Assembly (NCBI RefSeq): GCF_030704535.1
Contig: NC_081808.1
Coordinates: 18,970,501 to 19,034,500, forward strand
Direction of reading: 5' to 3'
Length of the DNA stretch: 64,000 nucleotides
From: Vitis vinifera
Lineage: Eukaryota; Streptophyta; Magnoliopsida; Vitales; Vitaceae
This document shows, piece by piece, positions 9,454 through 20,201 of the stretch (positions are counted from its first letter, which is position 1; every line of letters starts with the position of its first letter). The translations under genes and the position numbers were made by a program. The notes under the pieces were generated by a model. The model was not told the origin of the DNA. It worked only from the letters and a program-made list of their open reading frames with translations, and made no database searches.

Positions 9454-11323
9454 TGATTACTACTCAAAAAGTGCTATTTGATAGCCTATAATTAATCCTT
9501 TTAAACACTTTTGAGTAGTAGTTTAGGTCTTTTAACTCAATTGGCATGTTAAGGATCCTTTAAAGCAATTTTGATCACTTTGTGTAAGTTTTGGTGTTTT
9601 TGTTAGTATTTTGATCACCAAAGCAAGTCAAGACTGAGGAGAGCTATGAGGAATCTTGGGCAAAGTTGAGAAGTCATTTGCCAAGAGTAAATCCGGATTG
9701 CAAGGAGAAAAAGCAAAGATAATCTGCCATAAAGCATATTCTTGATGACAGTCGTAGCAGCCACTTTTGGAGCACTTTCTAAAGTCCAAATGATGCATGT
9801 TATATATCATTTCAAAGATCAGGAAGTCAACAATCCAATGCTTCAAACGGTGTGCAATTCGGAGTTGAAATGAAGAAGTTGCAGCCATTACAAGCCAATC
9901 ACTCCGAGCTGAAGGAAGCATTTTGCAAAGTGTTGCGAAATCACCCTTTTGTTGCGAAATGATTTCGCAGCCTTTTTGAACAATGTGATGTTTCTCCTTC
10001 TGACGATACCCGATTTATGCCGCGAGAAGGAAGCTGAGAACCTCAAGGTGGAAGCCAACTTCGCAGCCCTATGAAGATAGCTTGGTGTTGCGAAATTATT
10101 TTGCAGCTCTCTTGAGTGTCTGCGAAATCTCGCAGACACCATTTTTCTCATGCGAAATGGTTCCTAAAGCCTCCCGATATTTGCTACCGACATTGGGAGA
10201 TATTTTCCATTAGATTTTTGTTGTCTAAATCCCAAAATACTCCTTGTAAACCACCAATTACATGATTCCTTAGTTTTTAAGTTAGTAAAAAGACTAAATA
10301 TCTATGTAATAATTAGTTTTATATTATGTTCATATATATACCTCTCGGGAGCCTGTTCTCAGAGAGGAGTTCCTTTTGTAAAAGTTTGGGTAAGCAAGTA
10401 AAGTCTATTTTCTTTCTATTGTCTTACCTTCTCACTTTGTATTTTCATTTTATTTCTAAGTTATGAATTCTCTGAGGAGTTTTCCCCAGAGAATGAGTAA
10501 CTAAACCTCTAATTCCTTGGAGCTAAGGTTGCCGGGGAAGGTTCCAAGTGCAAGAATGCAAAGCTCTGTGGTTTTAGCTATTAATGAAGAGGAAGTGAAA
10601 TCCTTTAGTGATTTCTATGTTTTTAGTTAACTTAAAACACCTTGGAGTCACCTGGGCCAACACTTGGTAAGGCAAGTGATTTCCAACCATGGAAATGCAC
10701 TAGTTTACCCCATGCGAGCCTCTGGGAGGTGACTTCAAGGTAGGATTTTCTAGAATAGCCAACACTTGGTAAGCTTTTGGACTCCTAGGAGACATCCATT
10801 AGTTATCTCTTACGAGCTTTTGACGGGTAATCCAAGGTTAAAGATCACCTTGAATGGTTAAGGCTTAGTGAGAGGCTTAAACCATTGCAAAGTGCATCAG
10901 TGAGAGAATTAAAGTGAAATCTAATTGAAGGAGTCTCTGTATAACACCGGTTAGAGAATTGACTATATGTTGAATCTCTAATACGAGGAAATGAACCAAC
11001 TGACCGGAGCTATGTCTTTTGCATGAGGAACCACCCCAGTGAACCTAAATCTCCGGGGAATGTTTTTCTTCCTAAATTATTCCAAACTTCTGTTATGTTA
11101 GTTAGTTTAAGTCTAAACCTTTACCAATCAAAGTTTGTGTTTTACTTCTTAAGCTAACCTTGAAATGAAACAAGACCAATTCACTTGGAATTGGTATCAT
11201 TGATTGCTTGTTAATCATTCCCAGTGAACGACCCTAGAGTCACTATACTATAGTAGTTTTTTCTTTGCTACCCTAGTGTATGGTGTTATAGGTAATAAAT
11301 TTTGTTGATTACTCCCTCAATCA
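9454..11323 (+). repeat. Athila 3' LTR (1,870 bp)
   Basis: The left edge TGATTACTAC follows the polypurine tract. The right edge is placed at ...CCTCAATCA, giving TGATT/AATCA inverted ends. The 5' LTR is outside the window, so the right edge is inferred from the inverted ends and from the abrupt change to GC-rich sequence at 11,324. The LTR carries further TGCGAAA/TTTCGCA motifs at 9920-10,160, the same motif as the spacer. A CATATATATACC sequence near 10,332 is a plausible TATA region, and a long AT/GT-mixed leader follows. No gene is seen. Confidence 0.7.
9458..9521 (+). other. Stem-loop at the LTR 5' edge
   Basis: TACTACTCAAAAAGTG (9458-9473) is followed 32 bp later by CACTTTTGAGTAGTAG, its reverse complement apart from one extra A. 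It is part of U3 in the 3' LTR. Such foldbacks are common at ends of this family; function is unknown. Confidence 0.6.
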
Positions 11324-11740
11324 AGGAGCACCAGCTGAACACAAATCAGCTGAGACACCAATTGGGCACGAATCAGCGGAGACGGCGGTGCGACCAGCGG
11401 CGCCGGCCATGGTTGCGGCGGTGCAAGCGCCAGCAGAAGCAGCAGCCCCCCACCTCTATTCCTTCATACCGTCATGGCCATCATCGACATGAAGACCCAA
11501 TCCCCCTGTCGGCTTGCTATCCGTGGGCCACCCTGTTGCTTTGTTTAAAAGAAACAAGGTGGCAGCACTTCTAGATCTTCATGATGGATGTTCTGACTGG
11601 TGGGCTTTGTTGGTGGGCTCCCAAAGCCCAAGTTGCATGTTTAGATTAGTTCACATGGGCCTTAAGCCCCATCCTCCATGTTCGGGCCAAGTATACGGCC
11701 CTCTCGAGTCTTTTTTTCCAATGTTATAAATATGTTTTTC
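11324..11740 (+). other. GC-rich leader-like stretch of the interrupted LTR
   Basis: This part is rich in CAGCNGCGNCGG-type triplets (11,380-11,450) and short open frames of up to 90 codons. A comparable GC-rich island sits in the LTR at 30,370-30,545 on the opposite strand, so it looks like a feature of these LTRs rather than a gene. I recognise no protein family. Confidence 0.4.
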
Positions 11741-11829
11741 CTATGAAGATTTTTAAATCAGCTATACAAAATATCATTTTCGAAATAACTTCCTAAAATT
11801 AAATTTTAAATTCGATTTGCAAAATTTTG

Positions 11830-13450
11830 ATTCTTGAAAATTCAATCCCGAAAATTCCCCTATGCAATTATACTCGTTTAAATATTATGATTGTTAATTA
11901 TTATTATTTCATATGTATCGATTTATCATCTTTTAAAAATCTCATTCATTAGAGTCTAATCCTTCCAAAAATTCCATGTCTTAATTTAAATTTTCAATTC
12001 TAAAAATTCCACAATTAATTTAAACCTTATTTTCATCAATTAGAACTATCCTCTCATATTTACTTAGTTATTTAAGGTCTAATCTTTCAAAAATCCCATG
12101 TTTTAATTTAATTCTTCAAATATTCGTTTAAATCTCATTTTTATTAAATAGAGTCAATATCTCTTATTTATCTAATCTAATCTTTCAAAAATCCCTTGCC
12201 TTAATTTAATTATTCAAATATTCGTTTAAATCTTATTTTCATCAATTAGAATCATTATCCAGTAATTATCTAGCTATTCAAAGTCTAAAAATCTCATATC
12301 TTAATTTAATTTTTTCAGTAATTCGTTTAAATCTTATTTTCATCAATCAGGATTATTATTCCATATTCACCTATTTATTTAAAACCTAATTCTTCGAAAA
12401 TCCCATGTCTTAATTTAATTTTTCAATCCCAAAAATTCTACAGTTCGTCTAAATTTTATCCTCATCCATTAGAATCATTATTCCATATCTATTCAAAGCC
12501 CAATCTTTCGAAAACCCCCTATCTTAATTCAACTTTCGATCCTAGAAATTCCATTATTCGTCTAAATTTTATTTTTGTTAATTAGGATTCTTGTTCCACA
12601 TCCATTTATTTATATAAGATCCAATTCTTCAAAAATCCAATTTCTGAATTAAAACTTCGATCCCAAAAATTCTACTATCCATCTTTATTCGCCTAAATAT
12701 TATTCTCGTTAATTAGTATTATAATCTCATACCTACCTATTTATTCAAAACCTAATCCTTTAAAAATCCAATGCCTTAATTCAAATTTTCAATTAGAAAA
12801 ATTCCACTATTTTATTCGTTCAAACATTATTTTTGTTAATAAATATTATTATTCCATATTTGTTTATTTATTTATTTCAATCATTAAAATTCAATTCTTC
12901 AAAACCGGATTTCCAAATTTAACCTTTAGACTAAAAAAATTCCACCATTCACTTTTATTCATTTAAATATCATCTTTGTTATCGTTATCATAAATTCCAC
13001 GTTTACTTATTTCTTTCTTCTAAAAATTCCAATAATTAGAGTTCAATTATTCAGAGGTCCGACTTTCAAACCTAATTCTCAAAATCCCACTATTCACTAT
13101 TCATCCGTCCAAATATCGTTTTGATTAATTAGTAACATTACTCCATACTTACCCATTTATTTCTCTTAAAAATCTCAATCATTAAAGTCTAATCCTGCAA
13201 AATTCCGATTTCTAGATTTAGTTATTTGAAATTCCAATTGTCCTATCTCCGAACTTAATTTTCAGTTTCCCATGCTCCAATTCCCGTATTTATCCCGCTA
13301 CTTATTATTATCATTATCACTATCATCTTATTCATTATTTCTATAAATTCTACTTTCGAATGATTTCCAAGACCTCCAATTTTTATACATCGACTTTCAT
13401 AATTTCTACTTCTCAAATAACTTACGATTCTGATCCCTTTCAAAATTTAA
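11830..13450 (+). repeat. Degenerate ~100-130-bp tandem repeats in the LTR
   Basis: A unit with a TTCGTTTAAATCTTATTTT part, a CATCAATTAGAATCATTATT part and an AAAATCCCATGTCTTAATTT part recurs, for example with the ATTAGAATCATTAT-like part at about 12,245, 12,345, 12,465, 12,580 and 12,710. Copies are diverged and vary in length, giving roughly 12-14 units. Nothing coding is seen. Confidence 0.7.
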
Positions 13451-13478
13451 CTCCCACAATCCCAATTTTTGTAACTTA

Positions 13479-13755
13479 GGTGGTGTTTGTTTTTTTGGCT
13501 TTTTGCTAAAAACCATTTAGTTTTAGAATTTAGGTTGTTTGTTTTTTTACTTTTTCATGACTTATTATAAACTTTTTACTAAATAGAAAAAGCCAGAATA
13601 TGTGGCTTTTTCTAAATAGAAAAAATAACATAATGGTTTTCTTTACTTTTTAATACTTAATAGAAATAAAATACTACAAAAACAAACAACCTAATATTTA
13701 ATACTATTAAGTATTAAGGTTCTATTTAGAATTAAGTAAAAAAACAAACACCACC
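13479..13755. mobile_element. Tourist-like MITE (PIF/Harbinger type), 277 bp
   Basis: Termini are perfect 18-bp inverted repeats: GGTGGTGTTTGTTTTTTT at the left and its complement at the right. They are flanked by TTA at 13,476-13,478 and 13,756-13,758. A 3-bp TTA target duplication is the mark of PIF/Harbinger elements. The inside is AT-rich, partly self-complementary (CTAAATAGAAAAA repeated) and has no ORF, so it must have been moved by a transposase encoded elsewhere. It sits in the AT-rich part of the interrupted LTR. Confidence 0.88.
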
Positions 13756-14013
13756 TTAGTTTTTCTTAAAAATCCCGAACTTTCAAATAATTATTCAAAA
13801 TCCCAATTTTCTTTCAAATTTAATTTCTAAAAGTTCTTATTCTTACATCTAATTCCTAAGAATCCAATTTTCAAATAAACTCTAGGATTCTGATTCTCAA
13901 ATGAATTTCAAAAACCCAGTTTTCCTTCGAACAATTTTAATCCCTGTTTAGTGATGCATATGATATGTTTTGTGCTCTATATGGTGCACTAACCCTCTCT
14001 ATTGATAGCGCAT

Positions 14014-14556
14014 TGTCACAAGCTGACCCAAATGAGCCTCCCAATGGCCTTATATAGGGCCAGGAAGCTTCTGGAGACTCCTAGAATGGGAAGAGTGTGG
14101 AAGGTTCTAGAGAAGTCTGGAGGAGTCCACACAATTCTACACTATGGTGGAAGGCACAAGAGGAGTCCGGGGCTTTCTAGAGAAGTCTAGAAGACTCTTG
14201 TATATACTTGTATATAGGCTTGTAACTAGAATGATGTAGGACATTCTAGAATAGTCTTGAGATGTAAGGAACCCTCCAAGGTTCCAGAGAGTTCCATTGG
14301 TGCCTATAAATAGGTGAGGGCCTCATTTGGCCAAGGCACCAAGCAAGTGAGCATCCAAGCACTTGTAAAGGTTTCCTTGAGTTAGTGAAAGCTTCCATTC
14401 TTTCAAGAGTTGCCTACCAAGCTTCTTAAGCTTTTAAGTCGCGAGTGTCTTAGCCGAGCAAGCTAAGCATTAGGGAGCAAGGCTGACTTAGCAAGATCAA
14501 GCGTCTTGGCTTGTCTAAGTGCTGCACGAGCTTAGTGAACGACTAAGTCCGTGACA
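14014..14556 (+). repeat. Chromovirus 5' LTR (543 bp)
   Basis: Begins TGTCACAAGCTG and ends TCCGTGACA; aligned with the copy at 19,245 without gaps at a constant offset of 5,231. Differences I can see are near 14,042, 14,063, 14,084 and 14,523. It contains the promoter TATA box and a GA/CT-rich R region. Confidence 0.95.
14305..14312 (+). promoter_or_regulatory. TATA box in 5' LTR
   Basis: TATAAATA within GCCTATAAATAGG is a consensus plant TATA box. It drives the genomic RNA; the start site would lie about 30 bp downstream. Confidence 0.75.
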
Positions 14557-14558
14557 AG

Positions 14559-14570
14559 TGGTATCAGAGC
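14559..14570 (+). promoter_or_regulatory. Primer binding site (initiator tRNA-Met)
   Basis: TGGTATCAGAGC, two bases after the LTR end, is the standard complement of the 3' end of plant initiator tRNA-Met, used to prime minus-strand DNA synthesis. Confidence 0.93.
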
Positions 14571-14601
14571 GCGGTTACGAGGTGGGCATAGCAAAGGAAG
14601 C

Positions 14602-17600
14602 ATGTCGGGCTCTAACGTGGAGGAGACTAGCGAGCAAACCCGTGGACGGGAGATGGAGCATACTACACGGGGCCGAGGCAGGAAGGATAAGTCTCGTGAC
14701 ACCTTAGCCAACATGGAGGCAAGGCTAGCCAAGGTGGAGCTAGCCATGGCAGACACCCGGGAAGGGGTGGACTTGATAGAGCAAGGCATGGAGAAGGGCT
14801 TAGAGGATCTAAGGGAGCAGATCCAAGACCTTCGCGAGGGCGTGCTATGTTCACAAGTTCAGCCGGTGTCACACGAGGAGTTCATGTCCTTCCAAGACAA
14901 GGTCATGACCATGTTCGCTAGTGTGGAGTCAAGGATGGAGGCCTTGGCTGCTCGCATGGATGCCCGAGACCAAGAGATCCGACAAGAGCTGGCCATCTAT
15001 AAGACTGCGGTGTCAGCACGAGTCATGGCCACTCATGAGGCACCAAGGGTGGAGGTGCCCAAGCCACACACGTTCAATGGCAAGAGGGATGCCAAGGAGC
15101 TAGATAATTTCTTGTGGCACATGGAGCGCTACTTTGAGGCAATTGCATTGACGGATGAAGCCACTAAGGTACGCACCGCGACCCTTTACCTCACTGATAA
15201 TGCTACTCTATGGTGGCGTCGACGATTTGCCGACATAGAGAGAGGGACGTGCACCATAGACACATGGGATGCCTTTAAGAGAGAAATCAAGAGGCAATTC
15301 TACCCCGAAGACGTGGCTTACCTAGCAAGGAAGAGTTTGAAGCGTCTCAAGCACACGGGCTCAATCCGTGAGTATGTCAAGGAATTCTCTACTCTTATGC
15401 TTGAGATACCTAACATGGCTGAGGAGGAGCTGTTGTTCAACTTCATGGACAACTTGCAAAGCTGGGCCGAGCAAGAGTTGAGGAGACGTGGTGTCCAGGA
15501 CCTAGCCACGGCCATGGCAGTAGCCGAGTCCTTGGTGGATTATAGAAGGGGAGACTCCTCCAAGCCCAAGCCACCATCCAAGGGTAACCAGGCCAAAGGT
15601 GGGGGAGACAAGAGGTCGCAAGGCCAAACTTCTAAGGAAGGATCAAGCAAAGGCCCTAGTGGCAAGGACGGCAAAGGCAAGGATAAGCGAAAGGAGTTCA
15701 CGCCTAGGACCAATTGCTTCCTGTGCGATGGTCCGCACTGGGCACGGGACTGCCCTAAGAGGAAGGCTTTAAATGTTATGATCGAGGAGAAGGAGCAGGA
15801 AGGCGATGCTAAGATGGGATCGTTGCAGCTCCTAAATGCCCTTAAGGCCAAGCCGATGCCTAAGATGCCTCAAAGCAAAGGACTGATGTATGTGGAGGCC
15901 CTGGTGAATGGGAAAGCCACCAAGGCCTTGGTGGACACAGGTGCCACTCACAACTTTGTCTCGGAGGATGAGGCAAGAAGGTTGGAGCTCCAAGCATCCA
16001 AAGAAGGAGGATGGCTCAAGGCGGTCAATTCAGCCGCCAAGCCATCACATGGAGTAGCTCGCGGGGTGACTATGCACATCGGCTCGTGGGAAGGAAGGGT
16101 CGACTTCACAGTGGCACCCATGGACGACTTCAAGATGGTGCTAGGAATGGACTTCCTACAGAAGGTCAAAGCCGTGCCACTACCTTTCCTACGTTCAATG
16201 GCTATCCTAGAGGAGGAGAAGCCGTGCATGGTCCCTACGGTCACTGAAGGGACGCTCAAGACCCCTATGCTATCTGCTATGCAAGTAAAGAAGGGGTTAA
16301 AGAGGGAAGAGGTGACCTACCTCGCCACCTTAAAGGAAGAGAAGGATGATAGGTCGGGAGAACCCATTCCTAAGGAAATCGAGGGGGTCCTTGATGAGTT
16401 CAAGGACGTGATGCCGCCCGAGTTGCCTAAGAGACTTCCTCCTAGGAGAGAGGAAGATCACAAGATTGAGTTGGAGCCAAGAGCCAAGCCCCCTGCTATG
16501 GGGCCATATAGGATGGCACCACCTGAGTTGGAGGAGCTAAGGAGACAACTCAAGGAGTTGCTAGATGCGGGGTTCATCCAACCATCCAAGGCTCCCTATG
16601 GCGCGCCGGTTCTATTTCAAAAGAAGCATGATGGGTCCCTACGAATGTGCATAGACTACCGGGCACTCAACAAGGTGACGGTGAAGAACAAGTATCCCAT
16701 CCCGCTCATTGCTGATTTGTTCGATCAACTTGGAAGGGCAAGATACTTCACGAAGCTGGACTTAAGGTCAGGCTACTACCAAGTCAGGATTGCGGAGGGA
16801 GATGAGCCGAAGACTACATGTGTGACCAGGTATGGCTCATATGAGTTCTTAGTGATGCCTTTCGGACTCACCAATGCCCCAGCAACGTTCTGCACCCTCA
16901 TGAACAAGATCTTCCACCCATACTTGGACAAGTTCGTGGTGGTGTACTTGGATGACATAGTCATCTATAGTAACACTCTAAAGGAGCACAAAGAACACTT
17001 GAGGAAGGTCTTTAAGATCTTGAGGTAGAACGAGCTATACGTAAAGAAGGAGAAATGTTCGTTTGCTAAGGAGGAAGTGAGCTTCCTTGGGCATCGCATC
17101 AGAGATGGCAAGCTGATGATGGATAATAGCAAGGTGAAGGCCATCCAAGAATGGGATCCACCAACCAAGGTACCTCAACTCAGATCTTTCCTTGGTTTAG
17201 TTAATTATTACCGGCGGTTCATAAAGGGTTATTCGGCAAGGGCTGCCCCACTCACTGATCTTCTTAAGAAGAATAAGGCATGGGAATGGGATGAAAGGTG
17301 CCAACAAGCCTTTGAGGACTTGAAGAAGGCTGTGACTGAGGAGCCAGTGTTGGCACTACCCGACCACACCAAGGTCTTTGAGGTACACACAGATGCTTCC
17401 GACTTCGCTATTGGGGGAGTCCTTATGCAAGAGAGGCACCCAATCGCATTTGAGAGTCGTAAGCTAAACGACGCAGAGAGGCGTTACACGGTGCAAGAAA
17501 AGGAGATGACCGCTATCGTCCACTGCTTGCGCACCTGGAGGCACTATCTGCTAGGGTCTCACTTCATAGTGAAGACCGACAATGTGGCCACTAGCTACTT

Positions 17601-19233
17601 CCAAACACAGAAGAAGCTGAGTCCTAAACAAGCTAGGTGGCAAGACTTCCTGGCCGAGTTCGATTATACGCTGGAGTATAAGCCAGGAAGTGCTAACCAT
17701 GTGGCCGACGCCCTAAGTCGCAAAGCCGAGCTAGCGTCCATGACGAGTCAGCCCCAAGGAGATATAGTGGATCTTCTAAGGGAGGGATTGCAACATGATC
17801 CAGTGGCTAAAAGCCTTATTGCCCTGGCTCATGAAGGAAAGACTAAGCGATTTTGGGTGGAGGACGGCCTACTCTATACCAAAGGGAGACGACTCTACGT
17901 GCCTAAGTGGGGGAACATAAGAAGGAACCTGATTAAGGAGTGCCACGACACCAAGTGGGCTGGGCACCCTGGGCAACGACGCACTAGGGCACTACTCGAG
18001 TCGGCGTACTATTGGCCTCAGATACGGGACGAGGTTGAGGCCTATGTGAGGACTTGTCTTGTGTGCCAACAAGACAAGGTGGAGCAGCGACAACCTAGAG
18101 GCCTGTTAGAGCCACTACCTATAGCAGAACGCCCATGGGACAGCGTCACCATGGACTTCATCATCGGGCTACCCAAGTCAGAGGATAATGGGTCTATCAT
18201 AATGGTGGTGGACAGGTTCTCTAAGTATGCAACCTTCATAGCAGCCCCGACTGACTGCACGGCGGAAGAGACGGCAAGGCTATTCCTAAAGCACGTAGTC
18301 AAGTATTGGGGGTTGCCTAAGTTCATCATCAGTGATCGCGACCCGCGCTTCACTGGGAAGTTTTGGACGGAACTCTTCAAGCTTATGGGTTCGGAGCTTC
18401 ACTTCTCCACAAGCTTTCACCCACAGACAGATGGACAGACTGAGAGGGTAAACGCCTTATTGGAGCTCTACCTAAGGCACTTCGTGAGTGCCAACCAGAA
18501 GGATTGGGCTAAGTTGCTAGATGTAGCCCAGTTCTCATACAACCTACAAAGGAGTGAGGCGACCAACAAGAGTCCGTTCGAGCTAGCTACGGGACAGCAA
18601 CCGTTAACTCCTCACACCCTAACAATTGGCTACATGGGGAGAAGTCCAGCGGCTTTCAAGTTCGCAAAAGGGTGGCACGAGCAAGCTGATATAGCACGCT
18701 CATACTTGGACAAGGCCGCTAAGAAAATGAAGAAGTGGGCTGACAAGAAGCGACGACACACGGAGTATAAGGTCGGAGACATGGTGCTTGTCAAGCTCCT
18801 TCCTCAACAATTCAAGTCCCTAAGGCCGGTGCACAAGGGCCTTGTGAGAAGGTATGAAGGACCCTTCCCCATACTTGGGAAGGTCGGCAAGGTGTCCTAT
18901 AAAGTCGAGCTGCCCCCGAGGTTGAAGATTCATCCTGTCTTCCATGCCAGCTACTTGAAGCCCTATCATGAAGACAAGGATAATCCAAGCCGAGGGTTGT
19001 CCAAGAGGGCACCTACAGCGGTCGTGACCTCCTATGATAAGGAGGTAGAACTCATCCTCGCAGACCGGGTCATCAGGAGACGAGGGGTACCTCCTGCTAC
19101 GGAATACTTAGTGAAATGGAAAGGACTACCAGAAAGTGAGGCTAGCTGGGAGCCAGCAGAGGCACTATGGCAGTTCCAGGAACAGATCGAGCGGTTCCGG
19201 GCAGAAGGCGCGACGAGGACGTCTGCGGCATAG
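14602..19233 (+). pseudogene. Chromovirus Gag-Pol polyprotein with one in-frame TAG
   Basis: A single frame of 1,543 codons plus stop, interrupted only by TAG at 17,026-17,028 (codon 809). I start at ATG 14,602; the frame extends up into the LTR without an earlier ATG. Domains in order: coiled-coil N-terminus (codons ~30-130), Gag core (~155-320), basic linker, zinc knuckle CX2CX3HX4C (372-384), protease with DTGA (445-448), reverse transcriptase with YLDD (782-785), RNase H (DASD near 931), integrase with HHCC zinc finger (from 1115) and D1185, D1245, E1281 (D-59-D-35-E), GPY/F-like segment, and a chromodomain (~1482-1535) with VKWKG and WEP. All catalytic residues are present. The TAG falls just after the reverse transcriptase core, probably CAG to TAG. 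The element could still supply Gag and protease but not full Pol unless the stop is read through. Confidence 0.93.
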
Positions 19234-19244
19234 GTGGGGGAGAG
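19232..19244 (+). promoter_or_regulatory. Chromovirus polypurine tract
   Basis: AGGTGGGGGAGAG directly precedes the 3' LTR and overlaps the end of the pol stop codon TAG, a compact arrangement. Confidence 0.88.
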
Positions 19245-19787
19245 TGTCACAAGCTGACCCAAATGAGCCTCCCCATGGCCTTATATAGGGCCAAGAAGCT
19301 TCTGGAGACTCCTAAAATGGGAAGAGTGTGGAAGGTTCTAGAGAAGTCTGGAGGAGTCCACACAATTCTACACTATGGTGGAAGGCACAAGAGGAGTCCG
19401 GGGCTTTCTAGAGAAGTCTAGAAGACTCTTGTATATACTTGTATATAGGCTTGTAACTAGAATGATGTAGGACATTCTAGAATAGTCTTGAGATGTAAGG
19501 AACCCTCCAAGGTTCCAGAGAGTTCCATTGGTGCCTATAAATAGGTGAGGGCCTCATTTGGCCAAGGCACCAAGCAAGTGAGCATCCAAGCACTTGTAAA
19601 GGTTTCCTTGAGTTAGTGAAAGCTTCCATTCTTTCAAGAGTTGCCTACCAAGCTTCTTAAGCTTTTAAGTCGCGAGTGTCTTAGCCGAGCAAGCTAAGCA
19701 TTAGGGAGCAAGGCTGACTTAGCAAGATCAAGCGTCTTGGCTTGTCTAAGTGCCGCACGAGCTTAGTGAACGACTAAGTCCGTGACA
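19245..19787 (+). repeat. Chromovirus 3' LTR (543 bp)
   Basis: Equal in length to the 5' LTR and over 99% identical by eye. It carries a second TATAAATA at 19,536-19,543 that could drive readout transcription to the right. Confidence 0.95.
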
Positions 19788-19904
19788 GCATGGTGACTTG
19801 TTGCCCAGGTATGTAGCCATTTTCCCTCTAATCGTTGTCTATGCATGTCTCGCTTTTTATGTGTGCATGATCGTTCAGGATATTCATCAATTGTCACGTC
19901 AGCT

Positions 19905-20201
19905 TCATTTTATTAGTAGAGACCTGACTTTAGGGGCTTAGAGGGGTGCTACGGTTTTTACCGTACCTTCCCGATAAGTAACCTGACCCCCGAACCCGAT
20001 TCGGTTTTTCACAGAACACCTTTTCCAAAACAAGGAGTCACACTTAGGGTTTTTCTTTCTTATTTTGTTTACCCTTTAAAAATAAAACAGAAATAAGTGG
20101 CGACTCCAAGTCATTTTCTTAATCAATAAAAATCATTTTTCAAATCAAAATCGAGCTCGCCATCGAGTGGGAAACGCATGAGCCGAAATGCGGGGTCCAC
20201 A
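19905..20201 (+). repeat. Conserved LTR 3'-end module, copy 2
   Basis: Matches the complement of 923-1210 and 28,164-28,455 and ends GGGGTCCACA at 20,201. It contains CTTAGAGGGGTGCTAC, TACCTTCCCGATAAGTAACC, AGTGGCGACTCC and GAGTGGGAAACGC. A hairpin (TACGGT/ACCGTA) lies at 19,950-19,965, at the place where copy 1 has a different but also perfect stem. Confidence 0.75.

Larger units (their letters stand above)
1..11323 (+). mobile_element. Athila-like Ty3/Gypsy retrotransposon, right-hand part
   Basis: Reading left to right, the window shows an integrase tail (3-401), a spacer full of TGCGAAA/TTTCGCA motifs, a long ORF in the position of the Athila envelope-like gene (6306-7958), about 1.5 kb of noncoding DNA, a purine tract (9441-9453) and an LTR (9454-11323). 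This pol, spacer, extra ORF, LTR order is characteristic of the Athila lineage. The 5' LTR, primer site, gag and most of pol lie left of the window. A 5.1-kb foreign LTR interrupts the spacer at 923-6036. The element is dead: its extra ORF carries two stops. Lineage is inferred from layout and the integrase tail; a Tat-type element with an extra ORF is the main alternative. Confidence 0.75.
14014..19787 (+). mobile_element. Chromodomain Ty3/Gypsy retrotransposon, nearly intact
   Basis: The element is 5,774 bp: 5' LTR, initiator-Met primer site, one long gag-pol frame, polypurine tract and 3' LTR. The LTRs begin TGTCAC and end GTGACA, and GCAT flanks both sides (14,010-14,013 and 19,788-19,791), a 4-bp duplication or a decayed 5-bp one. 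The two 543-bp LTRs differ at about four sites by my reading, so the insertion is recent. GC content (about 50%) stands out against its surroundings. A C-terminal chromodomain places it among chromoviruses; size and gag suggest a Galadriel- or Reina-like rather than CRM lineage, but that is uncertain. It sits inside an older Tat/Ogre-like LTR. Confidence 0.95.
11324..20201 (+). mobile_element. Tat/Ogre-like LTR, plus orientation, interrupted
   Basis: The right end at 20,201 (GCGGGGTCCACA) and the ~290 bp before it match the end modules at 923 and 28,164, in the opposite strand. Going left from 20,201 the LTR is interrupted by the chromodomain element (14,014-19,787), continues as AT-rich degenerate repeats with a Tourist MITE, and reaches GC-rich leader-like sequence at 11,324-11,700, where it meets the end of the Athila LTR. 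No TGTAGACC-type start is visible, so the start was either cut off by, or lies left of, the Athila insertion. The reading is that Athila inserted into this LTR; this needs sequence to the left of the window. Confidence 0.6.

Noticed and set aside
14551..14601. GTG start for the chromovirus polyprotein
   Set aside because: It lies in the LTR end and primer site; the ATG at 14,602 is the first real start.
17026..17028. Programmed stop-codon read-through in the chromovirus
   Set aside because: TAG AAC lacks the known read-through context and falls inside pol rather than between gag and pol; a point mutation is simpler.
14532..19262. Several open frames opposite or out of frame with the chromovirus polyprotein
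   Set aside because: Shadows of a GC-rich coding region; the polyprotein motifs are all in the plus frame.
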